Positions 1 through 9,361 of a stretch of DNA of 64,000 nt are shown in pieces. The position numbers and the translations under genes were made by a program. Within the stretch, counting starts at the first letter, position 1. Every line of letters starts with the position of its first letter. A model generated the notes under the pieces. That model had not been told where the DNA came from. It saw only the letters and a list, made by a program, of their open reading frames with translations, and did not search any database. Origin of the DNA: Castellaniella caeni NBRC 101664 (lineage in GTDB: Bacteria > Pseudomonadota > Gammaproteobacteria > Burkholderiales > Burkholderiaceae_B); NCBI RefSeq assembly GCF_001592225.1, contig NZ_BCWN01000010.1, forward strand, positions 49,572 through 113,571. The letters run 5' to 3'.

Positions 1-588
1 CAGCCCCGCGATTTCGGCTTCGGTGTCGGGCATGAGCACGACGAAGGGGTATTCCACGCGCCAGTCGGTGGCGTCGGTGACGTGCGAGACGCGGGACAGG
101 CCGTCGAAGCGGATGTTGTCGCGCTGGGTGTGGCGCGCCAGCTGCTTGAGGGCTTCAGTGCGCAGTCTGGCCACTTCGACGAAGGTGTTCTCGAACGTGG
201 CCACGGCGGCCCGCGCGGCGGTCAGCAGCTGCTGCACCTGTTCGTCGCGCGCGCCGTGGTCGTCGTCGCGGCGGTGGTCGATCTCGGTGAGCCGGTGGTT
301 CAGGGCCTCGACCAGCTGATGGCGTCGCTTGGGGTTGTCGAGCAGGTCATCTTGCAGGTAGGGGTTGCGCTGCACCACCCAGATGTCGCCCAGCACCTCG
401 AACAGCATGCGCGCCGAGCGGCCCGTGCGCCGCTGCGTGCGTAGTTCGGAAAGCAGCTGCCAGGCCGGTTCGCCCAGCAGGCGGCAGACGATTTCCCGGT
501 CGGACCAGGACGTGTAGTTGTAGGGGATTTCGCGCAGGCGCGGCTGAGGGGCGGGTTCGAGCAGGTCGGGAGCAACGGGAGCGTTCAT
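1..588 (-). CDS. DUF3683 FAD/FMN-linked oxidoreductase, N-terminal part only
   Basis: Partial gene: translation starts at the ATG complementary to 586-588 and runs off the left edge, giving about 196 residues. The protein opens [12 protein letters not shown] and soon reads [17 protein letters not shown], which I recognise as the start of the very large (about 1,300 aa) DUF3683 FAD-linked oxidases of Burkholderiales. These carry a glycolate-oxidase/D-lactate-dehydrogenase-like FAD domain and a C-terminal iron-sulfur part. Only the DUF3683 region and the beginning of the FAD-binding part ([20 protein letters not shown], about residues 167-186) are inside the window, so catalytic residues cannot be checked. 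The substrate of this family is not firmly known; a 2-hydroxy acid is the usual inference. Confidence 0.8.
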   Translation of the reverse strand, partial: MNAPVAPDLLEPAPQPRLREIPYNYTSWSDREIVCRLLGEPAWQLLSELRTQRRTGRSARMLFEVLGDIWVVQRNPYLQDDLLDNPKRRHQLVEALNHRLTEIDHRRDDDHGARDEQVQQLLTAARAAVATFENTFVEVARLRTEALKQLARHTQRDNIRFDGLSRVSHVTDATDWRVEYPFVVLMPDTEAEIAGL

Positions 589-609
589 GGTGGATGGCGG
601 TTGGCAGTA

Positions 610-628
610 CCCCTATCATGCTTAGGGG
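610..628. repeat. Short perfect inverted repeat upstream of the DUF3683 gene
   Basis: CCCCTA (610-615) and TAGGGG (623-628) form a perfect 6-bp inverted repeat around a 7-nt loop, about 22 bp upstream of the start codon of the leftward oxidase gene. The position suits an operator or 5' leader hairpin. The rest of the gap 589-915 (327 bp) shows no convincing gene, tRNA or terminator on either strand. Confidence 0.35.
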
Positions 629-915
629 CAATCCCCAAGTGTAAGGGCAAAATCGTTTGCTCGTCGGATAGTGGCCACAGTGCACCGCCCTATGGTTTCT
701 TGCGGGTGCTTGGATAGTTCTTCCTGCGAATTTGTGGGTATGTGTCGAAGGACAACCGGCAGACACAAGCGCAGTTCGCCTGTGGATTGAGTGGTGCGGC
801 AAGGCCACCAGCATCAGGAATCCGCCGAGGTGAGTCGGCCCATCCGGACTGAGCGCGGCAGGAATCCCCTCGCCTCAGGAAGGGAAGGATGTCAAAGTTT
901 TTGAAACGGATACGC

Positions 916-1464
916 TTACAGCCACTGGCTGACCCACGGCCACGCGTGCAGCAGGGCAGCGGTCATGACGATATAGCGCAGCAGCTTGCCGACGGCCATA
1001 TAGGCCACGCAGGGCCAGAAGGGCAGCTTCAGCCAGCCCGCCACGGCGCACAGGGGGTCGCCCACGCCGGGCAGCCATGACAGCAGCAGCGCGGGCGGCC
1101 CGAAGCGTCGGAACCAGCGCTCCGTCAGCGCGTGCCAGCGCCCCCCAATGGGTTGCCGACGCGGGCCGCCGCCGGTCTGGGCGGCGGTGGCCGGGTGGCG
1201 CCAGCGTTCCCAGAGCGTTTCGGCGCCGGCCCCCATGGCATAGCTGATGGCCCCGCCCAGGGTGTTGCCCAGCGTGGCCACCAGGACGGCGGGCCAGAAC
1301 AGGGCGGGGGCCAGCTGCACATAGGCGAAGACGGCGGGCTCCGAACCCAGCGGCAGCAGCGTGGCCGACACCAGGCTGATGACGAAGATCGCGGGCAGCC
1401 CGATGCCGGGCAGGGCGAGCGCCGCCAGAAGGGCATGAACCGATGAGAGCAGCCAGGTTTCCAT
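916..1464 (-). CDS. yqaA: YqaA-like inner-membrane protein (VTT/DedA-type)
   Basis: 182 aa and strongly hydrophobic, with predicted membrane segments around residues 8-30, 40-65, 120-140 and 150-175. The stretch ending LPGIGLPAIFVISLVSATLLPLGSEP, with the later LSWLPGVGDPLCAVAGWL, matches the YqaA branch of the VTT/DedA superfamily. DedA-superfamily proteins are linked to lipid scrambling and envelope homeostasis; the role of YqaA itself is not settled. It is transcribed leftward and diverges from the binding-protein gene at 1551, with an 86-bp gap. The start is the only ATG that leaves the first membrane helix intact. Confidence 0.8.
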   Translation of the reverse strand: METWLLSSVHALLAALALPGIGLPAIFVISLVSATLLPLGSEPAVFAYVQLAPALFWPAVLVATLGNTLGGAISYAMGAGAETLWERWRHPATAAQTGGGPRRQPIGGRWHALTERWFRRFGPPALLLSWLPGVGDPLCAVAGWLKLPFWPCVAYMAVGKLLRYIVMTAALLHAWPWVSQWL

Positions 1465-1550
1465 AGGCTAATGATGGGATTGAGTCTTGTCGTACGCGGA
1501 AGCTGGTCGATATAGTACGCGGGCAAGACGACGCATGATCTGGAGAACCC

Positions 1551-2450
1551 ATGAAGCATATCCGCATTGCCCTGTTGTCCATGACCTTGCTGCTGTGCCT
1601 GGCCGCGACGGCCAGGGCCGAGTCGCGGCTGGAGCACATCCGCAAGACGCAGACCCTGACACTCGGGTATCTGGAGACGTCCTTTCCGTTCTCATATCTG
1701 GACGGCGACCAGCCCATTGGATATGCCCTGGACATCTGCCGCGCCATCGCCGCCGCAGTGGGCCGCGAGCTGGGGCTGTCCCGCCTGGTCGTGCAGGAGA
1801 TCCCGGGCAGTGCCAGCACGCGGATGGCATTGGTCGTGGGTGGACAGGCCGACCTTTTCTGCAGCACGGATACGCACGATGCCTGGCGCGAGCGGCAGGT
1901 GGCGTTCACCCCCACCATCTTCGTGGCGCACACCCGCTTTCTGGCTTTGAAGAGCAGCGGCGTGCGTACGCTGGCCGATCTGCGGGGCAAGCGGGTGCTC
2001 TCCACCGGGGGCACCACCAACGTCGCCTGGCTGCAGACGCTCAATGCCAGCCAGAACCTGGGCATGCGCGTCGGTTTCGCCAAAAATCCCGAGGACGCCC
2101 TGCAGCGCCTCGAACAGGGCGAGGCCCAGGCCTATTTCATGGATGATTCCCTGCTGGCGGGCCTGGTGGCCCGCTCGGCGCAGCCGGCGCGCTGGTTCGT
2201 CAGCCCGCAGGCTTTCACGGTCGAGCCCTACGGCATCATGATGCCCAAGTTCGAGCCCGAGTTTCAGCGGGTGGTGCGCGCCGCCCTGGTGGGCATGATG
2301 CGTGATGGCCGCCTGAAAAAACTCTATCGGCGCTGGTTTCTCGAACCCATCCCGCCCGGCGGCGTGGTGCTCGGCTGGCCGATGTCGGCCGTGCTCGAAC
2401 GCGTGCTGGCGTCCCCGACCGATTCGGCCGACCCCAAGGCGTATCAGTAG
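1551..2450 (+). CDS. Orphan periplasmic amino-acid-binding protein (SBP_bac_3), GltI-like
   Basis: 299 aa with a clear signal peptide (residues 1-23, cleavage near ATARA-ES) followed by a class-3 solute-binding fold. It is a close paralogue of the protein at 5055: both share the frame SRLxxI..T..LTLGY, then PFSYLD, an R/T-rich substrate loop, FMDD.LLAGLVA and a C-terminal PIPP segment. It should bind a polar or acidic amino acid and pass it to an ABC transporter, but no permease or ATPase lies beside it; it may share the GltJKL membrane complex encoded at 6072-8263. It converges with the dadA-like gene with 46 bp between the stop codons. Confidence 0.85.
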   Translation: MKHIRIALLSMTLLLCLAATARAESRLEHIRKTQTLTLGYLETSFPFSYLDGDQPIGYALDICRAIAAAVGRELGLSRLVVQEIPGSASTRMALVVGGQADLFCSTDTHDAWRERQVAFTPTIFVAHTRFLALKSSGVRTLADLRGKRVLSTGGTTNVAWLQTLNASQNLGMRVGFAKNPEDALQRLEQGEAQAYFMDDSLLAGLVARSAQPARWFVSPQAFTVEPYGIMMPKFEPEFQRVVRAALVGMMRDGRLKKLYRRWFLEPIPPGGVVLGWPMSAVLERVLASPTDSADPKAYQ

Positions 2451-2496
2451 CCCTTGCGGTTGCCGTCGAGATTGTCGGGGCTCGCCTCTGGCGGCC

Positions 2497-3747
2497 TCAG
2501 CACGCCGGCTGGAAGGGCTGGGCGTCGATGGCCGGCGTTTCGCCCGCCATCAGGCTGCCCAGCAGGGCGCTGCTGCCGCAGGCCAGGGTGAAGCCCAAGG
2601 CCCCATGGCCGATGTTCAGCCACAAATTCGAGGCGGCCCGGCTGCGGCCGATGCGCGGTCGGCCATCGGGGGTGGCGGGGCGGTAGCCGGCCCAGGCCTG
2701 GGCCCGGTCCGCATCCACCCGCGGCAGCAGTTCGCGCATCTGCCGCCGGACCAGCGCGATGCGGTCGGCCTCGATGCCCTGATCCGCCACGCCGATGCCG
2801 ACCATGGCGGCCACCCGCAAGGTGCCCCCCAGGTTGGCGTAGACCGTCTTGCGCTCGTAGTCCGTGACGCTGATCGCGGGCGCCTGCTCGGGCGTGCAGG
2901 GCAGGCTCAGGCTGTAGCCTTTCAGCGGGTACAGGGGCGCGCGGCTGCCCAGCGCCGCCAGCAGCGGGCGGCTGCCCATGCCGGCGGCCACGACGAACTG
3001 ATCGGCCTCGATGGCCTCGCCCGTGGTGGTCAGCAGGCGGTCGATACGCCCACTGCGGCGTTCCAGCCGCTGGATGGGCGTTTGCATGCGCAGCGTCACC
3101 CGGGACTGGGCGGCAAGCTGCTGGAACAGGCCTTGCGTGAAGCGCGCGCAGTCGCCCGATTCTTCGCTGGGCGTGTAGACGGCGCCCGCCAGCTGGGATC
3201 GGGCGGGCGCCAGCGCGGGTTCTTGCGCGATCAGTTGATCCGCGTCCAGGATTTGCTGATTGGAGCCCAGCTTGGCCTGCAGGGCAACCTGCGCGCGCGC
3301 CTTGTCCAGCAGCGCGGGGGTGCGGTAGGCGATCAGCTTGCCGTTGCGGGCATGGCCGAAATCGATGGGCGCCGTCTGCTGGATGTCGTGTAGCATCTGG
3401 CGGCTGAGATACGCGAGCGAAAGCAGTTGCGCGGAGGTGGCGGACGCCGTGCGGGCGTTGCAGGCCCGCAGGAACTGCAGGCACCAGCGCCACTGCAGGG
3501 GATCGCAGCGCGGGCGAAAGCGCAGCGGCGAATTGGGGTTCAACAGCCACTTGGGCAGGTCGCCCAGCACGCCGGGCTCGGCCAGGGGGGCGACGTAGCT
3601 GTAGCTGAGCTGTCCGCCGTTGGCGTGGCTGGCGCCGCTGGCCGGCTCGGCCGCCGCGTCCACCAAGGTTACCTGCCAGCCTTGCCGGGCCAGCTGCCAG
3701 GCCGTGGTGACGCCAATCACCCCGGCACCGATCACACATGCGTGCAT
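2497..3747 (-). CDS. dadA: D-amino-acid dehydrogenase, DadA-like FAD flavoprotein
   Basis: 416 aa, the usual length for the DadA catalytic subunit. The N-terminus has the FAD dinucleotide motif VIGAGVIGVTTAWQLARQG (residues 5-23), and the C-terminal part has GYRPATPDGRPRIG and GHGALGFTLACGSS, both typical of DadA. DadA enzymes oxidise D-amino acids to 2-oxo acids and ammonia and feed electrons to the respiratory quinone pool. The gene lies downstream of, and in the same direction as, the LysR gene (139-bp gap), and the region also encodes an amino-acid ABC importer and a D-amino-acid transaminase. This supports a D-amino-acid role over the related glycine or sarcosine oxidases, though substrate choice cannot be read from the sequence. 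Confidence 0.85.
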   Translation of the reverse strand: MHACVIGAGVIGVTTAWQLARQGWQVTLVDAAAEPASGASHANGGQLSYSYVAPLAEPGVLGDLPKWLLNPNSPLRFRPRCDPLQWRWCLQFLRACNARTASATSAQLLSLAYLSRQMLHDIQQTAPIDFGHARNGKLIAYRTPALLDKARAQVALQAKLGSNQQILDADQLIAQEPALAPARSQLAGAVYTPSEESGDCARFTQGLFQQLAAQSRVTLRMQTPIQRLERRSGRIDRLLTTTGEAIEADQFVVAAGMGSRPLLAALGSRAPLYPLKGYSLSLPCTPEQAPAISVTDYERKTVYANLGGTLRVAAMVGIGVADQGIEADRIALVRRQMRELLPRVDADRAQAWAGYRPATPDGRPRIGRSRAASNLWLNIGHGALGFTLACGSSALLGSLMAGETPAIDAQPFQPAC

Positions 3748-3886
3748 TGTTGCGTGCTCATGAATATCTGTTAAGAACGGGGGATATTGTCTCTGGCATC
3801 ATCCAGGGCGACAAATGCCAATCGACGTATCTCCCATAACCAAAAGGCATGGGATGGGGAGTCAGGCTGTGTGGCCCAACGGCACA

Positions 3887-4759
3887 CTAGGCCAGTTGCT
3901 GGCAGGCAGTGCGCAGGCAGTCGATGAATTTATGGTGCAGCAGGCTCAAGGGGTCGGCGGCATGCGCCATGACGTAGATCGGGATCGGGATGGCGGGGTC
4001 GAGACGGCACAGCGCCATGCCCGGCTTGAGCATGGCATGCCCTGTCAGCAGATCTACGATGGCGTCGCCGCAGCCGGCTTCCACCAGACTACAGGCCACA
4101 TAGTGTGTTTGCACGATGATCTGGGTATCCAGCGTGATGCCTGCCTGGCGTAGGGTCTGATCCATCACCGTGCCTACCTGGTCACGGGTGTCCAGGGCGA
4201 TGACGGGCCGATCTGCCAGCGTCTTGAGGGCAACGGGGCTGGGCGTGGGGGTGCGGCTCAGGTAAGCCAGTTCGGTCGCGCCGACAGGGATGCGCCGCAG
4301 GCCGGGGTGATCCTGGCCGTCGAAGGTGACGATCAAGTCGAGTTCCTGGGCGTGTAAACCGGCGACCAGGCCCGGGCTGTGCAGGGTGCTGATCTTGAAC
4401 GAGGCTTGCGACCCCGGGTGAAAACGACGGATCGCCATGGGCAGCAGGCCCAGGCCGATTGCCGGGGCACAGCCGATGCGCAGGTGGCCCTGCCGCCCTT
4501 GACGCAGGTTGGCGGCCAGGCGCCGCACGTGGGCGAGATCCTGGCCCAGCTGGATGATCTGGGGGGTGAGGATTTCCGCTTCACGAGTGGGGATCAGGCG
4601 CCCCTTGACGCGCTCAAAGAGCTTGAAACCCAGTTGGGCTTCTGCGTGCGCCAGGATTTTGCTGGCCGCAGGCTGCGAGATGTTCAACAGGGCGGCAGCC
4701 TGAGTCAGCGAGCCTGCCTGGCGAATGGCCTCGAAAATTTCGATATGCCGTAGCCGCAT
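3887..4759 (-). CDS. LysR-family transcriptional regulator
   Basis: I start it at the ATG at 4759 (290 aa), because the protein then opens MRLRHIEIFEAIRQAGSLTQ, the normal LysR N-terminus; an upstream start would add 26 residues not typical of the family. The winged HTH covers residues 1-62, with AAALLNISQPAASKILAHAE as the recognition region, and a LysR substrate-binding domain follows (about 90-290). It is divergent from the transporter operon (5055 onward) and precedes dadA, the classic LysR layout. It therefore probably controls both sides of the 295-bp intergenic region in response to an amino acid. The wording resembles the NocR/OccR/ArgP-like regulators of amino-acid or opine catabolism. 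Confidence 0.85.
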   Translation of the reverse strand: MRLRHIEIFEAIRQAGSLTQAAALLNISQPAASKILAHAEAQLGFKLFERVKGRLIPTREAEILTPQIIQLGQDLAHVRRLAANLRQGRQGHLRIGCAPAIGLGLLPMAIRRFHPGSQASFKISTLHSPGLVAGLHAQELDLIVTFDGQDHPGLRRIPVGATELAYLSRTPTPSPVALKTLADRPVIALDTRDQVGTVMDQTLRQAGITLDTQIIVQTHYVACSLVEAGCGDAIVDLLTGHAMLKPGMALCRLDPAIPIPIYVMAHAADPLSLLHHKFIDCLRTACQQLA

Positions 4760-5054
4760 GGAATGTGCCAAAGAAGAAATGCCCGCAGGTGGCAGCCAGG
4801 CTACCGTGCGGCTTGAAAGCCCAGCAGTATAGAGCATAGCTTCTTGTTATGGGAGCCCGTGTAATTGCTATTTGCGGCAGGGGCGGTTCTGGCAGAATAA
4901 TGAGCGTGCAAATCACGCATCTCCCAGGTTGGCGTGGTATCAAATACAACAAAGTGATTAAACTGTCGGTCGCTCGCGTAACCCCCATGCGGGTGCCTGT
5001 TCAAGTGACGAACCACTGACATAGAAAAAACAGGCCTATTTCACAGGAGGAACC
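4760..5054. promoter_or_regulatory. Divergent control region between the LysR gene and the ABC transporter operon
   Basis: This 295-bp gene-free stretch is visibly more AT-rich than its neighbours. It contains a short palindrome GTATCAAATAC (4937-4947), a plausible half of a LysR-type site, and ends with a strong ribosome-binding site AGGAGG (about 5046-5051) four bases before the ATG of the binding protein. I do not see a -35/-10 pair strong enough to place a transcription start. Calling it an operator region rests on the LysR-divergent layout, not on a matched consensus. Confidence 0.45.
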
Positions 5055-5960
5055 ATGAAATTCTTGCCAATCATTCTGGCAGCTGCCGTCTCCGTTGCGG
5101 GCATGACGTCCGCGCAGGCTGAAACCAGCCGCCTGGACAAGATCAAGTCCACGGGCGAACTCACGCTGGGCTATCGCGATTCATCCATTCCGTTCTCGTA
5201 CCTGGACGACAACCAGAAGCCGGTCGGCTATTCCATGGACATCTGCTATGGCATTGCGGATGCGCTGAAAAAAGACCTCAACCTGCCCAACCTGAAGATC
5301 AAGCTGGTGTCCGTCACCTCCTCCACGCGTATCCCGCTGGTCGCCAACGGCACGGTTGACCTGGCCTGCGGCTCGGCCACCAACAACGAACAGCGCCAGG
5401 TGCAGGTCAGCTTCGCGCCCACCACCTTCGTGACGGCCACCCGCTTCACCGCGCTCAAGAGCGCCAAGCTCAACGATCTGGCCGATTTCAAGGGCAAGAC
5501 CGTGGTGTCCACTTCAGGCACCAGCAACCTCAAGTGGCTCACGCAGATCAATGCCGACCAAAAGCTGGGCATGCGCATCATCCCGGCCAAGGATCACTCC
5601 GAAGCCTTCCTCACGGTGGCCAGCGGTCGTGCAACGGCCTTCTTCATGGATGACATCCTGCTGGCGGGCCTGGTGGCCAACTCGCAGAATCCGGGCGAAT
5701 GGATGATCAGCGAAAAAGCCTACACGATCGAACCCTACGGCATGATCGAACCCAAGGGCGACGTCAAGTTCAAGACGGCAGTGGATAACGCCGTCAAGGC
5801 CATGATGAAAGACGGCCAGGTGGACAAGCTCTACGCCAAGTGGTTCACTTCGCCCATCCCGCCGAAGAACGTCAACCTCAACTGGCCGATGACGCCCGAA
5901 CTCAAGAAAGTCATCGAGCATCCCACCGACTCGCCCAATCCTGCCGACTACAAGCTGTAA
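5055..5960 (+). CDS. gltI: Glutamate/aspartate-type ABC transporter, periplasmic binding protein
   Basis: 301 aa. The signal peptide covers residues 1-22 (ILAAAVSVAGMTSAQA) and is followed by a class-3 solute-binding domain with LTLGYRDSSIPFSYLDD, FTALKSAKLNDLADFKGKTV and a C-terminal SPIPPKNVNLNWPM segment. These are hallmarks of the GltI/YbeJ branch that binds glutamate and aspartate. It is the first gene of an operon with two permeases and an ATPase, preceded by an excellent AGGAGG. A stable hairpin follows the stop codon before the permease genes. Given the D-amino-acid genes on both sides, the ligand could be a D- or L-acidic amino acid. Confidence 0.9.
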   Translation: MKFLPIILAAAVSVAGMTSAQAETSRLDKIKSTGELTLGYRDSSIPFSYLDDNQKPVGYSMDICYGIADALKKDLNLPNLKIKLVSVTSSTRIPLVANGTVDLACGSATNNEQRQVQVSFAPTTFVTATRFTALKSAKLNDLADFKGKTVVSTSGTSNLKWLTQINADQKLGMRIIPAKDHSEAFLTVASGRATAFFMDDILLAGLVANSQNPGEWMISEKAYTIEPYGMIEPKGDVKFKTAVDNAVKAMMKDGQVDKLYAKWFTSPIPPKNVNLNWPMTPELKKVIEHPTDSPNPADYKL

Positions 5961-5987
5961 GTCTCAGGAATCCACGTCAATAGGTGG

Positions 5988-6021
5988 CGGCACCTCCAGG
6001 CTTGATCGTCCGGAGGTGCCG
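5988..6021 (+). terminator. Intercistronic hairpin after the binding-protein gene
   Basis: CGGCACCTCC (5988-5997) and GGAGGTGCCG (6012-6021) form a perfect 10-bp stem with a 14-nt loop, 28 bp after the stop codon. It is followed by GTTTGC, not a long T-run, so it is more likely a partial terminator or 3'-end stabiliser. Such elements usually let the binding protein be made in excess over the membrane subunits encoded downstream. Confidence 0.65.
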
Positions 6022-6071
6022 TTTGCATCATCGGCACTGGCCCACGCGCGGGTGCCGCAGAGGATATTTTT

Positions 6072-6812
6072 ATGAATTACCACTGGAACTGGCTGATTTT
6101 CTGGGCGGAAGCCCCTGATGGCACCGGAACCTACCTGGATACCCTCATCCGGGGGATGTATTGGACTATTTCGGTCTCCATCCTGGCCTGGGTCATCGCC
6201 CTGGTCGTCGGGGTCGTGGTCGGCGTCTTGCGCACCAGCGGCATCCGCTGGGTCGAGCGGGTGTGCACCGCTTATGTCGAACTGTTCCGCAACGTGCCGC
6301 TGCTGGTGCAGATGTTCTTGTGGTATTTCGTCTTTCCCGAGGTGGTGCCGCAAAGCCTGGGCGACTTCATCAAGCAGGCCGATCCTGTCTGGAGCACGTT
6401 CTGGACGGCCACGGTGTGCCTGGGCCTGTTCACCTCGTCGCGGATCGCCGAACAGTTTCGCGCGGGCATCAGCGCCATGCCGCGTGGTCAAAGCATGGCG
6501 GGCACGGCGCTGGGGCTGACACGGGTACAGGTGTACCGCTACCTGCTTCTGCCCATGACGGTGCGCATCATCATGCCGCCGCTCACCTCCGAGGCCCTCA
6601 ACCTCATCAAGAACTCATCCATTGCCTTCACCATCGGCCTGCTCGAAATCACGGGCGCCGCGCGCTCGATGCAAGAATTCTCGTTCCAGATTTTCGAGAG
6701 CTTCACCGCGGCCACCATCCTGTACCTCATCATCAACCTGGTGGTGGTCGTGCTGATGCGGCTGGTGGAAAAATGGCTCAGTGTGCCCGGGTTTGCCGGT
6801 ACTAAGCGCTAA
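6072..6812 (+). CDS. gltJ: Amino-acid ABC transporter permease, GltJ-like
   Basis: 246 aa, with several predicted membrane helices and the BPD_transp_1 cytoplasmic loop near residues 133-165 (GISAMPRGQSMAGTALGLTR), the EAA-type contact for the ATPase. The preceding stretch YVELFRNVPLLVQMFLWYFV is typical of HisM/GltJ permeases. It sits between the binding protein and the second permease (11-bp gap to gltK), giving the standard order I-J-K-L of the glutamate/aspartate importer. It forms half of the heterodimeric inner-membrane channel. Confidence 0.92.
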   Translation: MNYHWNWLIFWAEAPDGTGTYLDTLIRGMYWTISVSILAWVIALVVGVVVGVLRTSGIRWVERVCTAYVELFRNVPLLVQMFLWYFVFPEVVPQSLGDFIKQADPVWSTFWTATVCLGLFTSSRIAEQFRAGISAMPRGQSMAGTALGLTRVQVYRYLLLPMTVRIIMPPLTSEALNLIKNSSIAFTIGLLEITGAARSMQEFSFQIFESFTAATILYLIINLVVVVLMRLVEKWLSVPGFAGTKR

Positions 6813-6823
6813 GGAGGCAAACC

Positions 6824-7513
6824 ATGCACGGATTCGATTTTGACGTCATTTGGCGCACCTTGCCCTACGTCCTGGGCACGGGCCTGGTCTTCACCATCAA
6901 GCTTACGGTGCTGGCCACGGTCGGGGCCATCATCCTGGGCACGCTCATGGCCATGATGCGCCTGTCCTCCAGCAAGGTGATGTCGGGGGTGTCGGGGTTC
7001 TACGTCAACCTGATGCGGGCGCTGCCCCTCATCCTCATCATCTTCTGGTTCTATTTCCTGGTGCCCTACGTCATCGGCTGGGTCACGGGGGCCGGTCGGC
7101 CCATCGCCGTGGGCGGCTTCACGTCGGCGCTCATCACCTTCGTGCTCTTCGAGGCGGCGTACTTTTGCGAGATCATGCGCGCCGGCATCCAGTCGGTGCC
7201 TTTCGGGCAGGTGGGGGCGGGCTATGCCCTGGGTCTCAACTACTGGCAGGTGATGGGGCAAATCGTCTTGCCGCAGGCCTTCCGCAACATGATGCCGGTG
7301 CTGCTCACGCAGATGATCGTGCTGTTTCAGGATACGTCGCTGGTGTACGTCCTGTCGCTCACCGATTTCCTCGGGGCCGCCAACAACATCGCCCAACGCG
7401 ATGGCCGCATGGTCGAGATGTTCGTCTTTGCCGCCGTTGTCTATTTCGTCATTTCTTACGCGGCTTCCCGCGCAGTCAAGCGGCTTGAGCGCCGTATGGC
7501 CATCGTTCGCTAA
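6824..7513 (+). CDS. gltK: Amino-acid ABC transporter permease, GltK-like
   Basis: 229 aa, the second permease of the importer. It shows the same HisMQ-type fold as its neighbour, with YVNLMRALPLILIIFWFYFL (about residues 61-80) and the ATPase-contact loop GIQSVPFGQVGAGYALGLNY (about 122-141). It begins 11 bp after gltJ behind AAGGAGGC and is followed after 15 bp by the ATPase gene, so the three genes are almost certainly one transcript. Pairing of two unlike permeases is the rule for the GltIJKL family. Confidence 0.92.
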   Translation: MHGFDFDVIWRTLPYVLGTGLVFTIKLTVLATVGAIILGTLMAMMRLSSSKVMSGVSGFYVNLMRALPLILIIFWFYFLVPYVIGWVTGAGRPIAVGGFTSALITFVLFEAAYFCEIMRAGIQSVPFGQVGAGYALGLNYWQVMGQIVLPQAFRNMMPVLLTQMIVLFQDTSLVYVLSLTDFLGAANNIAQRDGRMVEMFVFAAVVYFVISYAASRAVKRLERRMAIVR

Positions 7514-7528
7514 GGCCAGGAGTCACTC

Positions 7529-8263
<735 letters not shown>

Positions 8264-8272
8264 TTGTTGATC

Positions 8273-8293
8273 GTTAGTTGTTAGTTGTTAGTT
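8273..8293. repeat. Three tandem copies of a 7-bp unit
   Basis: GTTAGTT is repeated three times without interruption (8273-8279, 8280-8286, 8287-8293) in the 44-bp gap between the transporter ATPase gene and the D-amino-acid aminotransferase gene. It is AT-rich against a GC-rich background and ends about 15 bp before the downstream ATG, covering the place where a ribosome-binding site would be expected. Copy-number variation here could alter translation of the aminotransferase; that is inference. Confidence 0.7.
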
Positions 8294-8307
8294 GATAGGT
8301 ACAGAGC

Positions 8308-9174
8308 ATGATTCCGGGTGTTGATAACGATAGCGTCGTCTATCTGAATGGTGAGTACGTGCGTCTTGGTGATGCCAGGGTTTCCGTGCTCGATCGGGGC
8401 TTCATCTTCGGCGATGGCATCTACGAAGTGGTGCCGTGTTACCACGGCAAGCCCTTTCTCATGGACAAGCACCTGGCGCGCCTGACGCGCAGCCTGGCCG
8501 CCATCCGGCTGGATGCCGGGCGCGACGCCCAGGCCTGGCAGCGGCTCATGCTCGACACCTTGCAGCGTTCGGGCCAGCGGGGCGACTGCATCATCTACCT
8601 GCAGGTCACGCGCGGGGTGGCCAAGCGCGAGCACGGCTTTCCCGCACACAGCCAGGCCACGGTGTTCTGCATGGTTTCGCCGCTCAAGCGGCCCGACGCC
8701 CACAAGCGCGACGACGGCATGAGCGCGGTCAGCATGGTCGATGAACGCTGGCTGCACTGCGAGATCAAATCGGTGTCCCTGCTGGGCAACGTGCTGTCCA
8801 AGCAATACGCCACCGACGCCGGGGTGGACGAGGTGCTGCAGTTTCGCGACGGAAACCTGTCCGAGGGTTCGTCGTGCAACATCTGGGTGGTCAAGGACGG
8901 CGTCCTGCGCGCGCCGGTGCGCGACCACCACATTCTCGAAGGCATCCGCTACGGCTTCCTGGTGTCCCTGGCCGAACGGCTCGGCATCCCCTTCGAGGCC
9001 CGCGCCATCAGCCAGGAAGAAGTCGCCCAGGCCGACGAGCTGATGCTGTCTTCGGCCACCAAAGAAGTGCTGCCCATCACGCGGTTCGACGGCAAGCCGG
9101 TGGGGTCGGGCAAGCCCGGCGCCGTGTACGCACGCCTGCGCGCGGCGTACGACGCCGCCATCGAGTCGTTGTAA
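8308..9174 (+). CDS. dat: D-amino-acid (D-alanine) aminotransferase, PLP fold type IV
   Basis: 288 aa. Class-IV aminotransferase features are clear: VSVLDRGFIFGDGIYEVVP (about residues 25-43), CEIKSVSLLGNVLSKQ with the PLP lysine K154, and DGNLSEGSSCNIW with the pyridine-contacting E186. The CxIKS context and the GIYE turn favour D-amino-acid transaminase (EC 2.6.1.21) over branched-chain aminotransferase. The enzyme interconverts D-amino acids with 2-oxo acids, giving D-alanine or D-glutamate for peptidoglycan or degrading imported D-amino acids. It is the last gene of the transporter unit and is followed by a good terminator at 9232. Confidence 0.88.
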   Translation: MIPGVDNDSVVYLNGEYVRLGDARVSVLDRGFIFGDGIYEVVPCYHGKPFLMDKHLARLTRSLAAIRLDAGRDAQAWQRLMLDTLQRSGQRGDCIIYLQVTRGVAKREHGFPAHSQATVFCMVSPLKRPDAHKRDDGMSAVSMVDERWLHCEIKSVSLLGNVLSKQYATDAGVDEVLQFRDGNLSEGSSCNIWVVKDGVLRAPVRDHHILEGIRYGFLVSLAERLGIPFEARAISQEEVAQADELMLSSATKEVLPITRFDGKPVGSGKPGAVYARLRAAYDAAIESL

Positions 9175-9231
9175 TACGCCCCCTTGGGCGAGCCAGGTCG
9201 GCCCTGCACGGTGTCTGGCCCGCAGAAAAAG

Positions 9232-9261
9232 TGGCTGTCACGTTGTGGCAGCCATTTTTTT
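9232..9261 (+). terminator. Rho-independent terminator after the aminotransferase gene
   Basis: TGGCTGTCAC (9232-9241) pairs with GTGGCAGCCA (9245-9254) as a 10-bp stem with one G-U pair and a GTT loop. It is followed directly by seven T residues (9255-9261). This ends the transporter/aminotransferase unit 58 bp after the stop codon. Confidence 0.85.
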
Positions 9262-9361
9262 GGGCGTTGCAATGCAGCCAGGCAGTTGTCAGCTGGGCGG
9301 CGGCCGGTTGGCGTGCGTCAGTGTGCCGGGGGCTGTGATGACGGTGATCTTGGCCTTGTGC

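Noticed and set aside
2444..3739. Frame of 431 codons in the same direction as dadA but in another phase
   Set aside because: Arg/Gly/Ala-rich translation with no motif; the dadA frame has the FAD motif and full family length.
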